Assembly: GCF_002024805.1 (NCBI RefSeq)
Contig: NZ_CP014337.1
Location: 3,224,001-3,288,000, forward strand
DNA from: Elizabethkingia bruuniana
GTDB lineage: Bacteria > Bacteroidota > Bacteroidia > Flavobacteriales > Weeksellaceae
DNA length: 64,000 nucleotides
Direction of reading: 5' to 3'
The position numbers were made by a program, and so were the translations under genes. Under the pieces are notes generated by a model that had not been told where the DNA came from, made no database searches, and worked only from the letters and a program-made list of their open reading frames with translations. Positions 53,902 through 62,709 of the stretch are shown in pieces; positions within the stretch are counted from its first letter, which is position 1; the number at the start of each line of letters is the position of its first letter.

Positions 53902-53955
53902 ATTATTAAATATTCTAAATATTACTTTTCGCGGTGAACCGATGAAAAGGTTTCG

Positions 53956-53963
53956 TAAATTTG
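53956..53963 (+). promoter_or_regulatory. Candidate -7 element for the MBL hydrolase
   Basis: TAAATTTG lies 30 bases before the ATG at 53994. Confidence 0.45.
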
Positions 53964-53993
53964 GTCTTACGTAAATTTATAATTTTTCTTCAA

Positions 53994-54632
53994 ATGCTGC
54001 ATATACAGATTTTTCCTTTTAATCCTTTTTCTGAGAATACTTACATCATATACAATGATCAGAAACAAGCATGGATTATAGATCCGGGAAATGTTCATCC
54101 AAAAGAAACGGAAGCCCTGCAATCTTTTATTGCCGATAATGGATTGAAAGTTGAAAAGATATTACTAACCCACGCCCACATTGATCACATTCTGGGACTA
54201 CAGTGGGCACACGACACTTATAAAGTTCCTGTATATCTCCATCCGGATGAAGAAGAAATTCTGAAAATGGGTAATCTTTCCGCACAACGTTTTGGATTCG
54301 ATTTCGAGAATTTTAATGGGGATCTAAAATTCCTTAATGAAGGTGATGAATTAAAATTAGGTGATGAAGTATTTCATATTTATTTCACTCCGGGACATTC
54401 ACCAGGAAGCATCAGCTATCATAATCCGAACGGCAAGTTCATTGTTTCCGGAGACGTTTTATTTGAAGGAAGTATTGGACGGACAGATCTGTTCAAAGCC
54501 AACTTTGATCAGTTGATCGATAGTATTAAAACTAAACTTCTGGTTCTTCCAGAAGACACGGAAGTTTTCTCAGGACACGGAAATCCTACTAAAATAGGAT
54601 TTGAGAAAGAACATAATCCATTTTTAAAATAA
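53994..54632 (+). CDS. MBL-fold metallo-hydrolase (glyoxalase II-like)
   Basis: 212 residues from the ATG at 53994; an upstream in-frame start at 53961 overlaps the promoter and is less likely. The zinc motif HxHxDH is at residues 60-65 (HAHIDH), a further His is in FTPGHSPGSISY and the bridging Asp in SGDVLFEGSIGRTDL. It resembles the short glyoxalase II/persulfide dioxygenase group but is too short for the usual glyoxalase II C-terminal domain. The substrate cannot be named. Confidence 0.88.
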   Translation: MLHIQIFPFNPFSENTYIIYNDQKQAWIIDPGNVHPKETEALQSFIADNGLKVEKILLTHAHIDHILGLQWAHDTYKVPVYLHPDEEEILKMGNLSAQRFGFDFENFNGDLKFLNEGDELKLGDEVFHIYFTPGHSPGSISYHNPNGKFIVSGDVLFEGSIGRTDLFKANFDQLIDSIKTKLLVLPEDTEVFSGHGNPTKIGFEKEHNPFLK

Positions 54633-54637
54633 AACAT

Positions 54638-55129
54638 ATGAGCATTAAAGACGGAATCCTTATTGAAAATCAAAGAGAGGCAGATAATACTCGAAGAATT
54701 ATCGAGAGACTTAAAGATGAAAATGCCTCCTGGAAACCCCATCAAAAATCGATGTCTGCATTACAACTGGCTTCCCACATTGTAGAATTGCATTTATGGC
54801 TAAAAACCGCCTTAGAAAGAGACAACTTTAATTTCCATACAGATTATGTTCCGTTAAAGGCAGCATCCTTCGCAGAGCTACAGGATATTCTTGCAAAAGG
54901 AGTAGAAAACAATATCAATTTTGTTAACAGTACTGATGAAAATTTCTGGCTGCAAACTTATACACTAAAAGCCGGAGATCATGTTATCACTACACTTCCT
55001 AGAATTGGAGCATTACGTTTTATCATCAACAATCACCTGATCCATCACAGAGGACAGCTGAGCTTATATCTAAGAATGCTGGACATTCCTGTTCCCGGAC
55101 TATACGGACCGTCTGCTGACGAAGCATAA
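54638..55129 (+). CDS. DinB-family protein
   Basis: 163 residues, four-helix-bundle pattern with metal-binding histidines at ASHIVELH and INNHLIHHRGQLSLY. DinB-like proteins use a metal and small thiol cofactors in varied transfer reactions; activity here is unknown. It starts five bases after the MBL gene and is closed by a terminator, so the two are likely one operon. Confidence 0.85.
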   Translation: MSIKDGILIENQREADNTRRIIERLKDENASWKPHQKSMSALQLASHIVELHLWLKTALERDNFNFHTDYVPLKAASFAELQDILAKGVENNINFVNSTDENFWLQTYTLKAGDHVITTLPRIGALRFIINNHLIHHRGQLSLYLRMLDIPVPGLYGPSADEA

Positions 55130-55153
55130 AAATCATTACTCAATAGTAAACAG

Positions 55154-55173
55154 GCTCATCAATATCGATGAGC
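55154..55173 (+). terminator. Terminator after the DinB gene
   Basis: 7-bp stem GCTCATC with its complement, six-base loop, six T residues after. Confidence 0.8.
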
Positions 55174-55270
55174 TTTTTTATTGAATATATCCAAATAAAG
55201 TTTTTCACAATATTTTCCACATTTCTGTAAACGTAACAAAAACAAATAATAATTAATTTAAAAATAAATT

Positions 55271-55298
55271 TTGTAATTAATTAAAATGCATATATTTG
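55271..55298 (+). promoter_or_regulatory. Promoter of marR
   Basis: TTG at 55271, 17-base spacer, TATATTTG at 55291-55298, 36 bases before the ATG. A full Bacteroidetes-type promoter. Confidence 0.65.
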
Positions 55299-55334
55299 CA
55301 TCATTAAAATACTTGATAAATCAAACATATATCA

Positions 55335-55760
55335 ATGATAAGTACCGAATTATTACTTTTAGTCAACATCAATAAACTGCAGTCGGTTATTGCCAGAAAA
55401 TTTGATTCTCTTAGTGTACATGGGCTAGGGTTCAATGATTTTGTCATTTTGTATATCCTCAATTCTTCTGTTGAAAGCAAAACGCGCAGAATTGATCTGG
55501 CTGACAAAATTGGTCTTACAGCTTCCGGCGTAACCCGCCTGTTAAATCCTTTGGAAAAAACAGGGCTTGTAACAAGGGAAACAAATGAAAGAGATGCCAG
55601 AGTAAGCTATGTTGTAATAACTTCTACCGGGAAAAAAATATTAGAAGAAGCCCAAATAACAGCTGAGAATATTACCAAAGAGATTCTTTCATCGAAGAAA
55701 GGAAAGTCTCTAAAGGCCGTTACCGAATTTTTATTCGAATTGGGTGGAAACATACAATAA
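55335..55760 (+). CDS. MarR-family transcriptional regulator
   Basis: 141 residues, winged-helix MarR fold: RIDLADKIGLTASGVTRLLNPLEKTGLVTRETNERDARVSYVVITSTGKK. Such dimers repress nearby genes until a small ligand binds. It is followed by a degenerate GIY-YIG gene and a DUF1330-like gene on the same strand, which may be its targets. Confidence 0.9.
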   Translation: MISTELLLLVNINKLQSVIARKFDSLSVHGLGFNDFVILYILNSSVESKTRRIDLADKIGLTASGVTRLLNPLEKTGLVTRETNERDARVSYVVITSTGKKILEEAQITAENITKEILSSKKGKSLKAVTEFLFELGGNIQ

Positions 55761-55776
55761 TCTATATGATAATGAA

Positions 55777-56115
55777 ATGAAAAATGCATTAAAACAAGAA
55801 TTAAGGGAAAAAGCAAAAGCCCATAAAATAACCATGGGAGTCCTTAGTATAAGAAATAATATAACAGAAAAACAATATGTTCAGAGCTCTCTGAATATGG
55901 AAGCTCTAGTCAATAAAATTAAGTTCTTGCTTAATGGCAGACTATTTACGAATCCTCAACTGCAAAATGACTGGACTGAACAAGGAAGCGAAAACTTCAC
56001 TTTTGAATTTGTAACTGTCATCCACCCTCAGGACAATAAGTATATCAATTATCGTCAGGAAATAATGAGAGCCGAAAAGGCTTACCTTGACAGTATTGAT
56101 ACAGAAATATACTAA
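55777..56115 (+). CDS. GIY-YIG nuclease-fold protein, catalytic motif degenerate
   Basis: 112 residues from the ATG at 55777; a start at 55744 overlaps marR and is also possible. It matches the small GIY-YIG family (GVLSIRNNITEKQYVQSS, LQNDWTEQGSENFTFEFV), but the key Tyr after G-V and the Gly of YVG are L and Q here (GVLSI, YVQSS). It probably has lost nuclease activity. It starts just after marR. Confidence 0.7.
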   Translation: MKNALKQELREKAKAHKITMGVLSIRNNITEKQYVQSSLNMEALVNKIKFLLNGRLFTNPQLQNDWTEQGSENFTFEFVTVIHPQDNKYINYRQEIMRAEKAYLDSIDTEIY

Positions 56116-56119
56116 TACA

Positions 56120-56542
56120 ATGAATAAAAAATACTTATCTCCAAGCTTTGAAGCTGGCAAGCACCTCTTTCAGAAAAACATACAAGGAAGTCTTGTCAAT
56201 CTGAATCTGATAAAGCTAAAGAAAGAAGCAGATTATTCCGCACATCCAGATTTGAAACCGTCATGTAGTATAAGTGGCCATGAAGCTTATCTTACTTACA
56301 TTAAGGAAGCAAAACCTTTTTTAGAAGCCAGCGGCGGAGAAATCTTATTTATAGGAAAAGGAGATCACTTTCTGATAGGACCTGAAAATGAGTATTGGGA
56401 TCTATGCATGCTGATAAGACAAAAAAGTGTTAGTGACTTTTTCAGCTTTGAGCAGAATGAAGATTATATGAAAATCACAGGGCACAGAACCGCTGCTATT
56501 GAAGATTCCAGATTATTACCATTGGAAGAATTCTCATTGTAA
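56120..56542 (+). CDS. DUF1330-like protein
   Basis: 140 residues from the ATG at 56120; an in-frame start at 56087 lies inside the preceding gene. The region HEAYLTYIKEAKPFLEASGGEIL and ENEYWDLCMLIRQKSVSDFFSF fits DUF1330-like ferredoxin-fold dimers of unknown function. It begins five bases after the GIY-YIG gene, so marR, this gene and the GIY-YIG gene are probably one operon. Confidence 0.65.
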   Translation: MNKKYLSPSFEAGKHLFQKNIQGSLVNLNLIKLKKEADYSAHPDLKPSCSISGHEAYLTYIKEAKPFLEASGGEILFIGKGDHFLIGPENEYWDLCMLIRQKSVSDFFSFEQNEDYMKITGHRTAAIEDSRLLPLEEFSL

Positions 56543-56597
56543 TCTTGTAATTCATATGAATAAAATTACCCCTATTCTGAAATATAAAAACAAAAAT

Positions 56598-56621
56598 ATG
56601 GCCGGAATCACTTCCGGCCAT
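56598..56621. terminator. Bidirectional terminator after the DUF1330-like gene
   Basis: 10-bp stem ATGGCCGGAA with its complement, four-base loop; it lies between convergent genes. Confidence 0.8.
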
Positions 56622-56650
56622 TATCTATTTATAAAGTAATTCTTTATAAT

Positions 56651-57205
56651 TTATTTCCACTTAATACCACATCCTACACTTGGTATCTGAAATTCTTCCT
56701 GTGGCTGATCAGCCAGTAAGTTCTCAAATGCAATAATCAGATCTTCACCGGTAACCTCCTTCTGATTTCCTGGGCGAGACTCGTCCATTTGTCCTCTGTA
56801 TACCAAATCCAGTTTGTCATCGAACAAATAAAAATCCGGAGTACAAGCTGCCTGATAAGCTTTAGCGATTGCCTGGCTCTCATCATACAAATACGGAAAT
56901 GTAATATTTCTTTCTTTAATGAAGTCCAGCATTTTTTCTGGTGAATCTTCAGGAGACTGTTCCAGATCATTTGCATTGATACCTATCACCTGAATTCCTT
57001 CAGCTTGGTAATCTTCATGCAATTCAACTACTTTATCAATTACATGTTGTACAAATGGACAATGGTTACTCATGAATACAACCAAAGTTCCTTTCTTGCC
57101 CTTTAGTTCTTCAAGATTCTCGGAAGTTTCTGTCAGAGGATTTTCTAGTTCAAAATAAGGTGCTTTAGTTCCTAAAGCCAGCATATTAGAAGGTGTTGTT
57201 GCCAT
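56651..57205 (-). CDS. Thioredoxin-fold (AhpC/TSA-like) protein
   Basis: 184 residues from the ATG at 57205; an upstream in-frame ATG at 57268 adds an unlikely stretch. It has a peroxiredoxin/ResA-like fold: TKAPYFELENPLTETS, LVVFMSNHCPFVQHVIDKV (active-site region with a single Cys in NHCPFV), and TPDFYLFDDKLDLVYRG. The pattern NHCPFV is typical of a widespread thioredoxin-like family of unclear substrate. A TATCTTTG element (minus strand) lies at 57310-57303. Confidence 0.85.
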   Translation of the reverse strand: MATTPSNMLALGTKAPYFELENPLTETSENLEELKGKKGTLVVFMSNHCPFVQHVIDKVVELHEDYQAEGIQVIGINANDLEQSPEDSPEKMLDFIKERNITFPYLYDESQAIAKAYQAACTPDFYLFDDKLDLVYRGQMDESRPGNQKEVTGEDLIIAFENLLADQPQEEFQIPSVGCGIKWK

Positions 57206-57379
57206 TTTTTTAATTATTATAAAGTTATAAGCGTTTAAAAATCCATTCCTATAAACAGATCCATTCACACTCGATTATAAAGTGCTTCTACTAACTCAAC
57301 AACAAAGATAAAATTTCTTTTAAAAATATAGCCTATCACATTTTTATAAACTTCGAAAATGTTAAAATTTAAAATTTAT

Positions 57380-57411
57380 TTGGAAACAGAACAATAAGTA
57401 CTGTAAATTTG
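57380..57411 (+). promoter_or_regulatory. Promoter of tetR
   Basis: TTG at 57380-57382, 21-base spacer, TAAATTTG at 57404-57411, directly touching the operator palindrome at 57412-57424. Confidence 0.65.
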
Positions 57412-57424
57412 CTAACACTGTTAG
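57412..57424 (+). promoter_or_regulatory. TetR operator 1 (tetR promoter)
   Basis: CTAACACTGTTAG, a perfect dyad with a central base, sits right where transcription of tetR should start. Confidence 0.65.
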
Positions 57425-57435
57425 GAAAAATTATC

Positions 57436-58032
57436 ATGGGAGTACATGAACGTAGACAGCGGGAAAAGGAATCGGTGCGTGCAAACATTTTGCAGGCGGC
57501 ATTCAATCTGGCCAAAACGGAAGGATGGGCATCACTCTCTATGAGAAAAATAGCAGATGCCATAGAATATAGCGCTCCGGTAGTATATGATCATTTTGAA
57601 AATAAGGATGCCATCCTCTTTGAAATTTCTCTTCAGGGATTTAAACTCTTACAAAGAGACTTAATAAAAGCCCAAAAGAAATATGAAACCCCGGAAGAAC
57701 AACTAACCGCTTTAGTAAATGCATACTGGGATTTTGCATTTAAAAATAAAGAGTATTATCAGCTCATGTTCGGATTGGGAATGCAGTGTTGTGGTAAAGG
57801 CCAGATGAAAGACGAGTTTTCGCTTTTCCAGCAGATGATTTACGACTGTACTTATAGAATTATTGAGAAAAACGGTTCCAATACAGAGGAAGCTTGTCAT
57901 AAATCTCATGCCCTATTCTCTGCAGTACACGGAATGATTTCTATTATGATGATGCGTAATGCAGATATACCAGAAACAATGAACAAATCTACTTTTGATG
58001 AGGCAGTTGTTTCTTTTATTAAATCTTTGTAA
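57436..58032 (+). CDS. TetR/AcrR-family transcriptional repressor
   Basis: 198 residues from the ATG at 57436, after the operator; an in-frame start at 57409 overlaps it and is rejected. The N-terminal HTH is at about 14-60 (ANILQAAFNLAKTEGWASLSMRKIADAIEYSAPVVYDHFENKDAIL), with a helical ligand-binding domain after. It precedes the RND efflux operon, with three copies of a dyad at its own and the efflux promoter. Repression of itself and the pump, relieved by pump substrates, is likely. Confidence 0.92.
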   Translation: MGVHERRQREKESVRANILQAAFNLAKTEGWASLSMRKIADAIEYSAPVVYDHFENKDAILFEISLQGFKLLQRDLIKAQKKYETPEEQLTALVNAYWDFAFKNKEYYQLMFGLGMQCCGKGQMKDEFSLFQQMIYDCTYRIIEKNGSNTEEACHKSHALFSAVHGMISIMMMRNADIPETMNKSTFDEAVVSFIKSL

Positions 58033-58052
58033 ATTTTTTTTGAACCAAATAT

Positions 58053-58063
58053 TAACACTGTTA
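58053..58063 (+). promoter_or_regulatory. TetR operator 2
   Basis: TAACACTGTTA dyad after the tetR stop, followed by GGAAAA as in operator 1. Confidence 0.6.
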
Positions 58064-58190
58064 GGAAAACTAACGTACAAATAATAAACATACTGTTCAT
58101 CACACTTTTTAATTAAAAAACTTATAAAACTAATGCGTCCGGATATTTGACACGCTCTATTTTTCAGACAGTTATATTTTATTTAATTAT

Positions 58191-58201
58191 TAACACTGTT
58201 A
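58191..58201 (+). promoter_or_regulatory. TetR operator 3 (efflux promoter)
   Basis: The same TAACACTGTTA dyad, 80 bases before the efflux adaptor ATG, followed by GAAAA. Confidence 0.6.
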
Positions 58202-58281
58202 GAAAATATTACACCTATTAACCTTATTTTAATCTGTAAAAACAGAAACTAAGCCTAAAAACAAAAAAATCTGAAATTATA

Positions 58282-59445
58282 ATGAAAATGCTTGAAAAAT
58301 CAGGAATTATTATACTGCTTTCTGGTATCATATTACTACTAAACAGTTGTAGCAAAGCCTCGGAAACTGCAGGACAGGCTCCACCGCCACCGCAGGTACC
58401 AGTATATACTGTAGTTTCTTCACCAGCTACTACTTATCAGGAATTTCCTGCTGCGCTTGAAGGAAAAAACAATGTAGAAATAAGATCTCAGGTAGATGGT
58501 TACCTGGATAAAATCTATGTAGAAGAAGGCTCTTTTGTAAGAGCGGGTCAGCCTTTATTTAAAATTGATTCCCGTACCTACGGGGAGCAGGTAAATATGG
58601 CTCAGGCTAATTTACAGGCAGCTAATGCCAACATACAAAAGGCCAAAGTAGAAGTAGACCGCTTAATTCCCCTTGTAAGTTCTAAAGTTGTTTCGGATGT
58701 ACAGCTAAAAACTGCAAAAGCTAATTATGCAGTCGCTGTTGCAGCAGCAGAGCAGGCAAAAGCCTCTTTAGGAAATGCAAGAATTAATGCTGGGTTTACA
58801 ACCATTACAGCGCCAGTAAGCGGATATATCGGAAGAATTCCGAATAAAAAAGGGAGCCTTATTTCCAGAACAGATCCTAATCCGTTGACCACACTTTCGG
58901 ACGTAAGCGAGATCTATGCCTATTTCTCTTTAAGTGAAATGGACTTCATCGCTTTTAAAAACAAGTATACAGGTGCTACACTGGAAGAAAAAATTAAAAA
59001 TATGCCAATGGTAGATCTTGTAATTGCTGATAACAGCCTTTATCCTGAGAAAGGAAGAATGAGTATTATCGACGGTCAATTTGACAAAAGCACGGGAGCT
59101 ATCAGCATAAGAGCTATTTTCCCTAATGCTAATGGAACACTAAGAAACGGTAACACCGGTAAGGTACGCATGCCTCAGCTGTTGAGCAGTGCATTGGTAA
59201 TTCCACAGGAGTCAATCTTTGAAATTCAGGACAAAACCTATGTATATATTCTTGGAAAAGACAAGAAAGTAACCAGTAAACCTATTACTATTTCAGGAAA
59301 AACAAGCAGTTACTATTTTGTTTCCGACGGTCTTAAAGCCGGCGATAAAATTATCTATACAGGTTTGGGAATGTTGAAAGATGGTGCCTTTGTTAATCCA
59401 AAAGCACTCTCCTCCGATAGCCTGCTTCAGGCAAAACCTCTATAA
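58282..59445 (+). CDS. RND efflux periplasmic adaptor (lipoprotein)
   Basis: 387 residues. A lipobox (LLNSCSKAS) follows the signal. HlyD/AcrA-type segments follow: EIRSQVDGYLDKIYVEEGSFVRAGQPLF (lipoyl half), a coiled-coil hairpin (about 100-165), then TTITAPVSGYIGRIP and the membrane-proximal end GDKIIYTGLGMLKDG. It bridges the inner-membrane pump to the outer-membrane channel. It is the first gene of the operon under the TetR operators. Confidence 0.93.
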   Translation: MKMLEKSGIIILLSGIILLLNSCSKASETAGQAPPPPQVPVYTVVSSPATTYQEFPAALEGKNNVEIRSQVDGYLDKIYVEEGSFVRAGQPLFKIDSRTYGEQVNMAQANLQAANANIQKAKVEVDRLIPLVSSKVVSDVQLKTAKANYAVAVAAAEQAKASLGNARINAGFTTITAPVSGYIGRIPNKKGSLISRTDPNPLTTLSDVSEIYAYFSLSEMDFIAFKNKYTGATLEEKIKNMPMVDLVIADNSLYPEKGRMSIIDGQFDKSTGAISIRAIFPNANGTLRNGNTGKVRMPQLLSSALVIPQESIFEIQDKTYVYILGKDKKVTSKPITISGKTSSYYFVSDGLKAGDKIIYTGLGMLKDGAFVNPKALSSDSLLQAKPL

Positions 59446-59517
59446 CAGGTAATGAAATTATAGAATATCATAACAATAAGGAGTATTCCCAAATGAATAC
59501 TTCAAAATTCAATTCTT

Positions 59518-62500
59518 ATGTTAAAAAAATTTATTGAAAGACCGGTACTCTCTACCGTTATCTCTATAATACTACTATTGCTGGGGACTCTTTCATTGTT
59601 TAATCTTCCGATTACACTGTTTCCGGATATTGCACCTCCAAGTGTACAGGTTACAGCCTTTTATCCGGGAGCCAATGCAGAAGTTGTAGCCCGTTCGGTA
59701 GCCAATCCTATTGAAGAAGCAGTGAACGGGGTGGAAAACATGACATACATGACTTCCAATTCCAGTAACGATGGTACGATGACTCTAAATGTATTTTTCA
59801 AGCAGGGAACCGATCCGGACAATGCTTCAGTAAACGTACAAAACAGAGTATCTAAAGCAATGAGCCAGCTTCCTCAGGAAGTAACCCAATCCGGGATCTC
59901 AACACAGAAAGTACAGAACAGTTTTATTATGTTCATGGGATTATACAGTGAAGATCCTAAGCAATATGATGAGCTCTTCCTTCAAAACTACCTGAAAATT
60001 AATGTTATTCCTCAGATACAGCGTATTCCAGGAGTAGCACAAGCTCAGGTATTTGGGACAAGAGATTACTCTATGAGAATATGGCTGAAGCCAGACCGTT
60101 TAGCAGCCAATAATCTTTCTCCTCAGGAAGTAATGGCCGCAATTAAAGACCATAATCTGGAAGCAGCACCTGGTCGTTTGGGTCAGGGAAGTAAAGAGAC
60201 CTATGAATATATCCTTAAGTATAAAGGTAAACTGAATAAAAATGATGACTATGAAAACATTGTTATCAAAGCGAATGCAGATGGTTCTTTCCTTAGATTA
60301 AAAGATCTTGCAAGAGTAGAGCTAGGCTCTTATACTTATACTGCTGAAAATCGTGTAGACGGTAAACCTGTTGCCGGGTTTGCAATCTTACAGACTGCAG
60401 GTTCTAACGCCAACGAAATTCTTACAGAGATTGAGAAACAGGTAGATGAGTTCTCTACGACTCTTCCTAAAGGTGTAAAGCCAATTATTATGTACAACTC
60501 TAAAGACTTCCTGGATGCATCTATCCATCAGGTTGTAGAGACTTTGGTTATTGCATTTATTCTGGTATTTATCGTAGTTTACATTTTCCTTCAGGATTTC
60601 AGATCTACTTTAATTCCGGCTATTGCCGTTCCAGTAGCAATTATTGGTACATTCTTCTTCCTTCAGCTATTTGGCTTCAGTATCAATATGCTTACATTGT
60701 TTGCATTGGTATTAGCTATTGGTATTGTTGTGGATGATGCTATTGTCGTGGTAGAAGCTGTCCATTCCAAAATGGAACAGACAGGTATGCCGGTAGAACA
60801 GGCAACAATGAGCTCTATGAGTGAAATATCGGGTGCCATTATCTCCATTACATTAGTTATGTCTGCCGTATTCGTCCCTGTAGGATTCATGCAAGGCCCA
60901 GCCGGTGTTTTCTACCGACAATTTGCATTTACGCTGGCTATTGCTATTATTATATCTGCAATTAATGCACTTACTCTAAGTCCGGCACTTTGTGCTCTGT
61001 TTTTGGATGACCCGCAAGGAGAACACGGGCATCAGGAGAAAAAAGGATTTGGTGCTAAATTCTTTAGAGCCTTTAATGCTGCGTTTAATACAATGACACG
61101 TAAATATATTTACAGCCTTAAATTCCTGATTAAGAATAAATGGGTAGCTGTAGGTGGTCTTGTACTAATTACCGCAATCAGTGTTTTCCTTATCAAAAAA
61201 GCACCATCCGGATTTATTCCAACGGAAGACCAGGGGTTTGTATTATATGCTGTAAATACTCCACCAGGAAGTTCATTGGAAAGAACACACCGGGCTACAG
61301 AGGAAATTGATAAAATTGTAAAAAAGGAAAATGCCACAAATCACCTTTGGGTAGCAGATGGACTAAACTTTATCAGTAATGCTAATGCATCCCCATATTC
61401 TGCAGGTTTCATCAGACTGAAAGATATTGATAAGAGGGGGGATATGAAAGATCCTGATCAAATTGCTGCAGCTTTAACAGGGAAAGTAAGTGCTGTAAAA
61501 GATGCTAATGCATTCTTCTTCAACTTCCCTACTGTACAAGGGTTTGGTAACGTCAGTGGTTTCGAATTTATGCTGCAGGACAGAACTAACGGCTCTTTCG
61601 AGCAATTAGGAGCAACAACTCAGGCATTTATTGGTGAGTTGATGAAAAGAAAAGAAATTGCATTTGCCTTCACTACGTACGCTGCCGGAAATCCACAATA
61701 CACAATAGAAGTTGATTCTGAAAAAGCAAAACAACTAGGTGTATCCATCACTGAACTAATGCAGACTATGCAGATTTATTTTGGTAGTAGCTTTGTATCC
61801 GATTTTAACAGATTTGGTAAATACTACAGAGTAATGGCCCAGGCAGATGTTCCGTATCGTACAGATATCAATTCACTGGAAGGTATTTATGTGAAAAACA
61901 ATATGGGTGAAATGGTTCCAACTAAAACGCTAGTTAAATTAAAACGAACTTTTGGACCTGAAACCGTAACAAGAAATAACTTATTCAATGCCGTTACCAT
62001 CAACGGAACACCAAAACCCGGATACAGTACCGGAGATGCCATTAAAGCTGTAGAAGAAGTAGCTAAGCAATCACTTCCCCGAGGCTATGGTTACGAATGG
62101 ACTGGTATTACCCGTGAAGAGATTAAAGCAGGTGGGCAGACAGCATTTATCTTCCTGCTGAGTATATTATTTGTTTACTTCCTGCTTTCTGCACAGTACG
62201 AAAGTTATATTCTTCCGTTTGCTATTATTCTGACAATCCCAACGGGAATATTCGGGGTATATGCTTTCACCGGATTGGCAGGAATCGATAACAATATTTA
62301 TGTTCAGGTGGGACTGATTATGCTTATCGGATTACTGGCGAAAAATGCAATCCTGATTGTGGAGTTTGCTGTTCAGCGGAGAAAAGCAGGCAAGTCGTTG
62401 ATAGAATCTGCGCTTCAGGCATCCAGACTAAGACTTCGCCCTATTCTGATGACATCTTTCGCTTTCATTATTGGTATGCTTCCATTAGTTTGGACACAAG

Positions 62501-62694
62501 GTGCATCGGCAAAAGGGAATCACTCCATCGGGATCAGTACTGTTGGCGGAATGCTTACCGGAGTTTTACTGGGAATCTTTATTATTCCTGTATTATACGT
62601 AATCTTCCAGTACCTGCATGAAAAAATGCCAAGCAAGAAAAAACGCAGAGCACTTCAGAAAGAATTAGCTCATCAACATCCTGCTTCACACTAA
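59518..62694 (+). CDS. RND efflux pump, HAE-1 (AcrB-like) permease
   Basis: 1058 residues, full RND length. It opens FIERPVLSTVISIILLLLGTLSLFNLPI, then a long periplasmic loop, then the central TM4 region with the proton-relay Asp pair (VVDDAIVVVEAV), and repeats this pattern in the second half. It exports hydrophobic or amphiphilic compounds with proton drive. It lies between the adaptor and the channel gene. Confidence 0.95.
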   Translation: MLKKFIERPVLSTVISIILLLLGTLSLFNLPITLFPDIAPPSVQVTAFYPGANAEVVARSVANPIEEAVNGVENMTYMTSNSSNDGTMTLNVFFKQGTDPDNASVNVQNRVSKAMSQLPQEVTQSGISTQKVQNSFIMFMGLYSEDPKQYDELFLQNYLKINVIPQIQRIPGVAQAQVFGTRDYSMRIWLKPDRLAANNLSPQEVMAAIKDHNLEAAPGRLGQGSKETYEYILKYKGKLNKNDDYENIVIKANADGSFLRLKDLARVELGSYTYTAENRVDGKPVAGFAILQTAGSNANEILTEIEKQVDEFSTTLPKGVKPIIMYNSKDFLDASIHQVVETLVIAFILVFIVVYIFLQDFRSTLIPAIAVPVAIIGTFFFLQLFGFSINMLTLFALVLAIGIVVDDAIVVVEAVHSKMEQTGMPVEQATMSSMSEISGAIISITLVMSAVFVPVGFMQGPAGVFYRQFAFTLAIAIIISAINALTLSPALCALFLDDPQGEHGHQEKKGFGAKFFRAFNAAFNTMTRKYIYSLKFLIKNKWVAVGGLVLITAISVFLIKKAPSGFIPTEDQGFVLYAVNTPPGSSLERTHRATEEIDKIVKKENATNHLWVADGLNFISNANASPYSAGFIRLKDIDKRGDMKDPDQIAAALTGKVSAVKDANAFFFNFPTVQGFGNVSGFEFMLQDRTNGSFEQLGATTQAFIGELMKRKEIAFAFTTYAAGNPQYTIEVDSEKAKQLGVSITELMQTMQIYFGSSFVSDFNRFGKYYRVMAQADVPYRTDINSLEGIYVKNNMGEMVPTKTLVKLKRTFGPETVTRNNLFNAVTINGTPKPGYSTGDAIKAVEEVAKQSLPRGYGYEWTGITREEIKAGGQTAFIFLLSILFVYFLLSAQYESYILPFAIILTIPTGIFGVYAFTGLAGIDNNIYVQVGLIMLIGLLAKNAILIVEFAVQRRKAGKSLIESALQASRLRLRPILMTSFAFIIGMLPLVWTQGASAKGNHSIGISTVGGMLTGVLLGIFIIPVLYVIFQYLHEKMPSKKKRRALQKELAHQHPASH

Positions 62695-62709
62695 AATTAT
62701 TTAATAGAC

